From the NCBI GenBank assembly GCA_964344295.1, contig CAYFMR010000001.1, forward strand, positions 1 through 64,000: a stretch of DNA of 64,000 nucleotides. The letters are read 5' to 3'. The notes under the pieces were generated by a model. The model was not told the origin of the DNA. It saw only the letters and a program-made list of their open reading frames with translations, and did no database searches. Below, in pieces: positions 59,111 through 64,000 of this stretch. Source of the stretch: JAAYFJ01 sp964344295. GTDB taxonomy: Bacteria; Bacillota; Clostridia; Tissierellales; Peptoniphilaceae. Made by a program: the position numbers and the translations under genes. Numbering within the stretch: the first letter of the stretch is position 1; every line of letters starts with the position of its first letter.

Positions 59111-60652
59111 GTGAGTCTTTTACAAGCAATTATTTTCATTTGTTTAGCAGCAGTCGTTGGCATCATTGTCGGAATCCTCATTCGCAAACATATTTCAGAA
59201 GGGACGGTCAATAATGCCGAAGAACTGGCTAAAAATATAATTCGCGATGCTGAAAGGGACGGAGAAGCTAAGAAAAAGGAGTTACTCCTGGAAGCTAAAG
59301 ATGAAGCCTATCGTCTTCGTCAAGAGGCACAAAAGGAAAGCACCGAAAGACGTGCTGAAGTGCAGAAAACAGAAAAGCGATTAATGCAAAGAGAAGAATC
59401 TTTAGACAAGAGGTCTCTTAATATTGAAAACAAGGAAGAACAACTTAACCAACAACAAAAATCATTATCTGAAAAACAACAACAAGCTGATGAACTCATT
59501 CACAAACGTCAAGATGAACTGGAAAAGATCGCTAATTTAACAGCTGAGGAAGCTAAAAATATGCTTCTATCTGATTTGGAAAAAGAATTAGCTGTCGAAT
59601 CAGCATTAATGATCAAAGAGTCCGAGCAAAAAACCAGAGAAGAATCGGATAAAATGGCAAGAGAAATCTTGTCCACCGTCATTCAGCGTTATGCGGCAGA
59701 TCATGTAGCTGAAACCACTGTCTCGGTAGTCAATCTTCCGAACGATGAGATGAAAGGTCGCATTATCGGTCGTGAGGGACGCAATATTCGTACATTAGAA
59801 GCGCTCACCGGTATTGACTTAATCATTGATGATACGCCAGAAGCCGTTGTGCTTTCTGGTTTTGATCCCATTCGTCGAGAAGTTGCTCGTATTGCACTAG
59901 AAAAACTCGTGTTAGATGGACGTATTCACCCGGCTCGTATCGAAGATATGGTCCAGAAAGCGCAAAAAGAAGTGGAAAATAGTATACGTGAAGCCGGAGA
60001 GCAAGCTACCTATGAAACGGGAGTTCATGGACTTCATCCAGAATTGATCAAACTATTAGGTCGCCTAAAATATCGTACTAGCTATGGTCAAAACGTATTG
60101 AAACATTCCATAGAAGTATCCATTTTAGCCGGTATGATGGCAGAAGAGCTCGGCGCAGATGCAAAAGTGGCCAGACGTGCTGGTTTATTGCATGATATAG
60201 GCAAAGCCTTAGATCACGAATTGGAAGGCCCCCACATCGATCTAGGCGTTGAAGTAACGAAACGCTATAAGGAAAGTGATGCTGTCATTCATGGCATTGC
60301 AGCCCATCACGGTGACATTGAAGCCGAAACGGTGGAAGCAGTATTGGTACAAGCTGCGGATTCGATTTCAGCTGCTAGACCAGGTGCTCGACGTGAAACC
60401 TTGGAGTCCTACATTAGGCGTTTAGAAACACTTGAGGCGATTGCCAACTCATTTACTGGTGTAGCCAACTGCTATGCAGTACAAGCCGGTAGAGAAGTGC
60501 GCATCATTGTTGAACCGGATAAAATTTCTGAATTGGAAATGGTACACCTTGCCAAAAATGTGGTCCAACGCATCGAAGATGAGATGGACTTTCCTGGGCA
60601 AATTAAGGTTAACATCATTCGAGAGACAAGAACAATTGATTATGCCAAATAA
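59111..60652 (+). CDS. rny: Ribonuclease Y
   Basis: Membrane-anchored endoribonuclease that starts mRNA decay in Firmicutes. 513 residues: N-terminal membrane segment (LLQAIIFICLAAVVGIIVG, about 3-21), a long coiled coil (about 30-195, rich in E, K, Q), KH domain (GRIIGREGRNIRTLE, about 218-232), and HD domain (LKHSIEVSILAG near 334 and LLHDIGKALDHE near 362). Start is GTG at 59111 after AAGGAGGTGAT. Own promoter and terminator. Confidence 0.96.
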   Translation: MSLLQAIIFICLAAVVGIIVGILIRKHISEGTVNNAEELAKNIIRDAERDGEAKKKELLLEAKDEAYRLRQEAQKESTERRAEVQKTEKRLMQREESLDKRSLNIENKEEQLNQQQKSLSEKQQQADELIHKRQDELEKIANLTAEEAKNMLLSDLEKELAVESALMIKESEQKTREESDKMAREILSTVIQRYAADHVAETTVSVVNLPNDEMKGRIIGREGRNIRTLEALTGIDLIIDDTPEAVVLSGFDPIRREVARIALEKLVLDGRIHPARIEDMVQKAQKEVENSIREAGEQATYETGVHGLHPELIKLLGRLKYRTSYGQNVLKHSIEVSILAGMMAEELGADAKVARRAGLLHDIGKALDHELEGPHIDLGVEVTKRYKESDAVIHGIAAHHGDIEAETVEAVLVQAADSISAARPGARRETLESYIRRLETLEAIANSFTGVANCYAVQAGREVRIIVEPDKISELEMVHLAKNVVQRIEDEMDFPGQIKVNIIRETRTIDYAK

Positions 60653-60656
60653 GTTT

Positions 60657-60690
60657 AGAACCTGTCATTGTATTTGACAGGTTCTATCTT
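60657..60690 (+). terminator. Terminator of rny
   Basis: AGAACCTGTCA (60657-60667) pairs with TGACAGGTTCT (60675-60685), followed by a T-rich tail. Confidence 0.85.
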
Positions 60691-60703
60691 TATACTCTAC
60701 AAT
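60674..60703 (+). promoter_or_regulatory. Promoter of the aminotransferase-xer unit
   Basis: TTGACA (60674-60679), 18-base spacer, TACAAT (60698-60703). The consensus -35 is embedded in the 3' arm of the rny terminator stem. Confidence 0.65.
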
Positions 60704-60741
60704 AAAAATTATACATGATTGATAAGTAAAGGAGCTTCGAT

Positions 60742-61941
60742 ATGAAATCATTATCAAACTTAGGACAATCTATACAGCCCTCACTCACCTTGCAATTAAC
60801 TGCCCGTGCTAAAGCTTTAAAAGCAGAAGGGAAGAACGTCATTAGTTTTGGAGCCGGCGAACCGGACTTTAACACACCGGAACATATTTGCAATGCCGCT
60901 AAAAAAGCCATTGATGACGGCCAAACTAAGTATACGCCGGCATCTGGCATTATGCCTCTAAAGGAAGCCATTTGTGAAAAATACGAAACTGAATTTAAAT
61001 TGCATTATCAACCAGAAAATGTTGTTGTGTCCAATGGTGCAAAACACAGTCTATATAATGCTCTTTTTGCTATTTGCAACCCTGGAGACGAAATCCTGTT
61101 GCCTTCACCGTATTGGGTATCTTATCCTGAAATGGTCCGTTTAGTAGGTGCCAAGCCCGTGCTTCTGAAAACAGATGAAAAGACGGAATTTAAAGTGACA
61201 CAAGAGATGTTAGATCGAGTAGATCCTTCCCGTATAAAAGGCATCATTCTAAATAACCCATCCAATCCAACAGGAGCCTTATATACGAAAGAAGAACTAC
61301 GGATCATCGCCAAATGGTGTGTTAAACATGATATTTTTATCATTGCAGATGAAATTTATGAAAAACTCGTTTACGATGGTGAGACCTTTGTTCCCGTAGC
61401 CTCCTTAGGTGAAGAAGTTGATGCTTTGACCATTACGATTAACGGCATGAGTAAAGCTTATGCTATGACAGGATGGCGTATTGGCTATTTAATTGCAAAA
61501 AGCACAGCGATTATCAAGATCATCAATAGCTTCCAATCACATGTGGCGTCCAACCCAAACAGTATTGCACAGTACGCCAGTGTGACAGCTTTGCAAGAAT
61601 CTGAATCCTTTATCGAACATATGCGTACGACATTTGAAAAGAGAAGAAATTTGATGTTACAGTGTATTCAGGAAATTCCCTATGTCTCTGCCATCGTTCC
61701 TAAAGGTGCTTTCTATGTTATGATAAATGTAGAACAGCTGATTGGTAAAACCATCAAAGGAAAAGAAATGAAGACAACCTTAGACATAGCTGATTTGTTT
61801 CTTGATGAATTAAATGTTTCCATGGTTCCTGGTATTGGATTTGGTATTGATACACATATGAGATTATCTTACTCTGTTTCAGAAGAAGACATCAAAGAAG
61901 GCCTTGGAAGAGTGAAAAAATTTCTTGAGGAGATGGCATAA
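60742..61941 (+). CDS. Pyridoxal-phosphate aminotransferase, class I/II (aspartate type)
   Basis: 399 residues, aspartate aminotransferase subfamily Ib/gamma. GAGEPDFNTPEHI (about 36-48), LNNPSNPTGALYTKEEL near 170, ADEIYEKLVYDG near 201, PLP Lys238 in GMSKAYAMTGWRIGYL and the substrate Arg in HMRLSYSVS near 373. Probably glutamate:oxaloacetate exchange, but broad specificity is common. AAAGGAG before the ATG; xer follows at the next base after its stop. Confidence 0.92.
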   Translation: MKSLSNLGQSIQPSLTLQLTARAKALKAEGKNVISFGAGEPDFNTPEHICNAAKKAIDDGQTKYTPASGIMPLKEAICEKYETEFKLHYQPENVVVSNGAKHSLYNALFAICNPGDEILLPSPYWVSYPEMVRLVGAKPVLLKTDEKTEFKVTQEMLDRVDPSRIKGIILNNPSNPTGALYTKEELRIIAKWCVKHDIFIIADEIYEKLVYDGETFVPVASLGEEVDALTITINGMSKAYAMTGWRIGYLIAKSTAIIKIINSFQSHVASNPNSIAQYASVTALQESESFIEHMRTTFEKRRNLMLQCIQEIPYVSAIVPKGAFYVMINVEQLIGKTIKGKEMKTTLDIADLFLDELNVSMVPGIGFGIDTHMRLSYSVSEEDIKEGLGRVKKFLEEMA

Positions 61942-62922
61942 ATGCAAGAGCTTCCGGCTATACTCCAAGATTATCTTCAGTATCTCGAGTCTATACGGAA
62001 TCTATCGGACAACACAGTGCAAGTCTATTTTTACGAACTACGCCTTTTCCATCGCTTTCTAAAATATCGATTTGATATGATGGAAGAAGGGGAAAGCATA
62101 GAAGATCCAGATACCATAAACATTAAGCACATTGATGAAATGGTCCTAAATCGTGTCACTTTGCGAGATTTACATGCTTATATTAACTACGCTGATTCAC
62201 GAAGGGACAATGAAACGGCGGCCAAAGCTAGAAAGGTATCTAGCGTTCGAACCTATTTCCATTATTTACACCATGTGGTTAATGCCATTGATCAGAATCC
62301 AGCAGAAGGGCTTGAACTGCCAAAAAGAAGTGAATCCTTGCCTGTCTACCTGAGTTTAGAAGAGAGTAAAAAGCTTTTAGAGGCTGTAAACTTGCAGGAA
62401 GATATACCTACACGCATCAGAGATCGAGCGATTGTTTTATCATTTTTGAATACAGGTATGCGGGTGGCAGAATTATGTGCGATGAATCTCACTGATTACC
62501 ATCGTGATAACCAGAGCGTTCGAGTCACCGGCAAAGGCAACAAGGTAAGAGAGCTTTATTTACACCCATCTACGGCACAGGCAATTGAAGAGTACTTAGC
62601 TGTTAGGCCTGAACTTGCAGACGAAGAAGCATTATTTATCAGTAGAAAGCAAAATCGTTATAGCACAAGAGGCATCCAGTATATGATTAAGCGCTATGTC
62701 GAAAAAGCGGGGTTAGATCCTAATGTTGTCACTGTACACAAACTTCGTCACACTGCTGCGACGTTTATGTACATCTATGGTGATACTGATTTACGCAGCA
62801 TTCAAGAAATACTTGGTCATGCCAACATTACGACTACGCAAATTTATACGCACGTTTCAGAGGAGAAGAAGAGAGCCTTGTTGGAAAGTTTTCCCTTAGG
62901 AGACGATCAACCTCATTCTTGA
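61942..62922 (+). CDS. Tyrosine recombinase, XerC/XerD type
   Basis: 326 residues. N-terminal SAM-like core-binding domain (LQDYLQYLESIRNLSDNTVQ near residue 8, cited in part) and catalytic domain with the full set: Arg174 in NTGMRVAELC, Lys in TGKGNKVRELYL near 197, HKLRHTAATFM near 272, LGHANITTT near 291 and Tyr302 in QIYTHVS. Slightly longer than XerC/D (about 300) because of an insertion (EEGESIEDPDTINIK, about 49-63). Chromosome dimer resolution is the likely job, as no phage or integron genes are nearby. GAGGAG before the ATG. Confidence 0.85.
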   Translation: MQELPAILQDYLQYLESIRNLSDNTVQVYFYELRLFHRFLKYRFDMMEEGESIEDPDTINIKHIDEMVLNRVTLRDLHAYINYADSRRDNETAAKARKVSSVRTYFHYLHHVVNAIDQNPAEGLELPKRSESLPVYLSLEESKKLLEAVNLQEDIPTRIRDRAIVLSFLNTGMRVAELCAMNLTDYHRDNQSVRVTGKGNKVRELYLHPSTAQAIEEYLAVRPELADEEALFISRKQNRYSTRGIQYMIKRYVEKAGLDPNVVTVHKLRHTAATFMYIYGDTDLRSIQEILGHANITTTQIYTHVSEEKKRALLESFPLGDDQPHS

Positions 62923-62934
62923 GACACCGAATCA

Positions 62935-62962
62935 ATGTCGCAAAATAACTGTTTTGTGACAT
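62935..62962 (+). other. Perfect-arm hairpin after xer
   Basis: ATGTCGCAAAA (62935-62945) pairs with TTTTGTGACAT (62952-62962) with one G:U pair. There is no U tract, so it is not a terminator by itself; it may be a 3' stabiliser or a recombinase-related site. Confidence 0.4.
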
Positions 62963-63010
62963 CATAAGAGTGGCTCAATCGATTCTTTAGCATCCGCTGG
63001 ATAAAAACAT

Positions 63011-63060
63011 AACCACCTGATGATTTTAATCATAATTTAAAATCATCAGGTGGTTTATTT
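63011..63060 (+). terminator. Terminator of the aminotransferase-xer unit
   Basis: AACCACCTGATGATTTT pairs with AAAATCATCAGGTGGTT, a perfect 17-bp stem around an AT loop, followed by TATTTG. The weak U tract is offset by the long stem. Confidence 0.75.
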
Positions 63061-63289
63061 GCGTGTATGACTAGAAATGATTTGAAAATACTCGCTTGCA
63101 AATTTGCTGGTTATGCATACATCAGAGTTCGTTTATCATGAACGATTTTATCATCCTGTTACACGAATCCTGTAACACGCTATTGCTACTACCAAAGTAC
63201 CTCTAAAATAGGCTGGTTATTTTTGGTTTAGAGGCACGATTGACCTCACGGTATATAATATGGATAGATCAACAACAAACTATGAATAC
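63061..63289. other. Intergenic region with short repeats, no gene
   Basis: No convincing reading frame. Two 11-base near-identical direct repeats, CCTGTTACACG (63155-63165) and CCTGTAACACG (63169-63179), also contain an inverted pair GTTACA/TGTAAC. A hairpin CCTCTAAA/TTTAGAGG spans 63200-63234. An isolated TATAAT (63254-63259) has no correctly spaced -35. Confidence 0.5.
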
Positions 63290-64000
63290 TTAAGGCAATG
63301 CAATGCGGCCTTCGTTTAACATACGCTGTAAAATTTGCATGACCATCATACGGCCATGGTCATAGGATAAACCACCTTGGAAAAAGACTTGGTAAGGTGG
63401 TCGCATAGGTCCATCAGCACTGAGCTCGATGGATGAGCCCTCCACAAATCCACCCGATGCCATGATCACTTGATCTTCATAGCCTGGCATTTCCCAAGCT
63501 TCCGGTGTCACATAGGCATCGACGACTGAAGCATGTTGCACTTCTTGACAAAATATTTTAACCAATTCCGGATCTTGGAAAGTGATAGCTGATACAATGT
63601 CAGAACGTGGATCATGGATCGCGGGAACTACATCATATCCTAATGTCGTAAAACATTCCGCGACGAGTAGCGCTGTTTTCGTGGCTTGGTACACAATATT
63701 AGGCGCAAAATAAAGCCCTTGAAGAATCGTCCTTGTCATTCCAAAGGTCAATCCGCAATCTTTATCCAACCCAGGAGCTGTGAGTCTGGCAGCTACCGCA
63801 TGAACTAGTTCCCTTTTCCCTATCACATACCCTCCGGAAAGAGCAATCCCTGCACCTGGATTTTTAATTAGGGATCCGGCAATGATGTCGGCCCCTACTT
63901 CCAGCGGTTCTCTCTCTTCCGTGAATTCTCCATAGCAGTTATCAACAAAAATAGGAACATCAGAAATAGTTCTAATTTTTTGGATGATAGACTCCATCTC
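63290..64000 (-). CDS. Methionine gamma-lyase family PLP protein (C-terminal part)
   Basis: Partial: 236 codons to the window edge, while the family is about 400-430 residues, so the N-terminal ~180 residues lie outside. PF06838-type (formerly aluminum resistance protein). The PLP lysine is in AGSLIKNPGAGIA, preceded by VDNCYGEF (PLP Asp region); GGYVIGKREL and the C-terminal GPMRPPYQVFFQGGL are typical. Likely a PLP-dependent lyase of unknown substrate, often next to hfq/miaA in Clostridia. It converges on xer. Confidence 0.85.
   Translation of the reverse strand, partial: EMESIIQKIRTISDVPIFVDNCYGEFTEEREPLEVGADIIAGSLIKNPGAGIALSGGYVIGKRELVHAVAARLTAPGLDKDCGLTFGMTRTILQGLYFAPNIVYQATKTALLVAECFTTLGYDVVPAIHDPRSDIVSAITFQDPELVKIFCQEVQHASVVDAYVTPEAWEMPGYEDQVIMASGGFVEGSSIELSADGPMRPPYQVFFQGGLSYDHGRMMVMQILQRMLNEGRIALP

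Noticed and set aside
61942..62922. Phage or integron integrase marking a mobile element
   Set aside because: No attachment-site tRNA, phage genes or cassette array nearby; it is cotranscribed with a housekeeping aminotransferase and looks like XerC/XerD.
63240..63259. Promoter TTGACC ... TATAAT
   Set aside because: The spacer is only 8 bases and no plus-strand gene follows.

Overview
This window looks like chromosomal sequence of a low-to-mid GC anaerobic Firmicute (Clostridia/Tissierellia type) that ferments peptides and amino acids. The evidence is a pyruvate:ferredoxin oxidoreductase, an Fe-S type two-subunit L-serine dehydratase, three different peptidase families (M17, M18, M24), strong AGGAGG ribosome binding sites, a tryptophan T-box, and Firmicute-specific gene orders (murB-PHP-rapZ-yvcK-whiA, and a Bacillus-like pyr order). 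No rRNA, tRNA, CRISPR array or intact insertion sequence was recognised. The lineage is inferred from gene content only.

Layout. 0-4 kb: a divergent pair made of an MTA/nucleoside phosphorylase (minus strand) and an operon of an FMN oxidoreductase, a class II aldolase, an MtnA-like sugar-phosphate isomerase and a small zincin. Together they look like a methylthioadenosine/5'-deoxyadenosine salvage route ending in DHAP. 4-10 kb: uppP, a YitT membrane protein, an M18 peptidase, a Trp T-box with trpP, a PAP2 protein and sfsA. 10-12.7 kb: a decayed patch with a broken copper-amine-oxidase-N-like surface protein, an orphan secreted protein, a frameshifted Fic-family remnant and a possible structured RNA. 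12.7-19.2 kb: ychF, a MATE transporter, sdaAB/sdaAA, an isochorismatase-like hydrolase and murJ. 19.3-27.4 kb: an envelope region with pepA, an O-antigen-ligase-like protein, a membrane protein and a DUF4330 protein on the minus strand; divergent from these, a GNAT protein and a 987-residue protein fusing GT4 glycosyltransferase, CsaB-like pyruvyltransferase and TagA/WecG glycosyltransferase. 27.4-36.9 kb: tkt, an M24 peptidase, uvrC and PFOR. 37-49.4 kb: murB-PHP-rapZ-yvcK-nudix-whiA-dnaE-pfkA-pyk-clc, tightly packed. 49.4-59 kb: complete de novo UMP operon pyrBC-carAB-pyrKDFE behind a leader with terminator/antiterminator potential. 59-64 kb: rny, an aminotransferase, a Xer-type recombinase and the 3' part of a methionine gamma-lyase-like gene.

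Main observations. (1) The CarA protein has lost its glutaminase residues (catalytic Cys to Gly, catalytic His to Tyr, glutamine-binding loops changed) but keeps its CarB-docking half, so the enzyme should depend on free ammonia, which fits an amino-acid fermenter. (2) The three-enzyme envelope polymer fusion is striking. (3) The pyr leader has a segment that duplicates the 3' arm of the terminator, the usual design of an attenuator, without a recognisable PyrR site. (4) Both 100-N gaps are flanked by the same 55 bases on each side, so they are assembly joins: removing one copy plus the Ns restores an intact 350-codon gene at the second gap.
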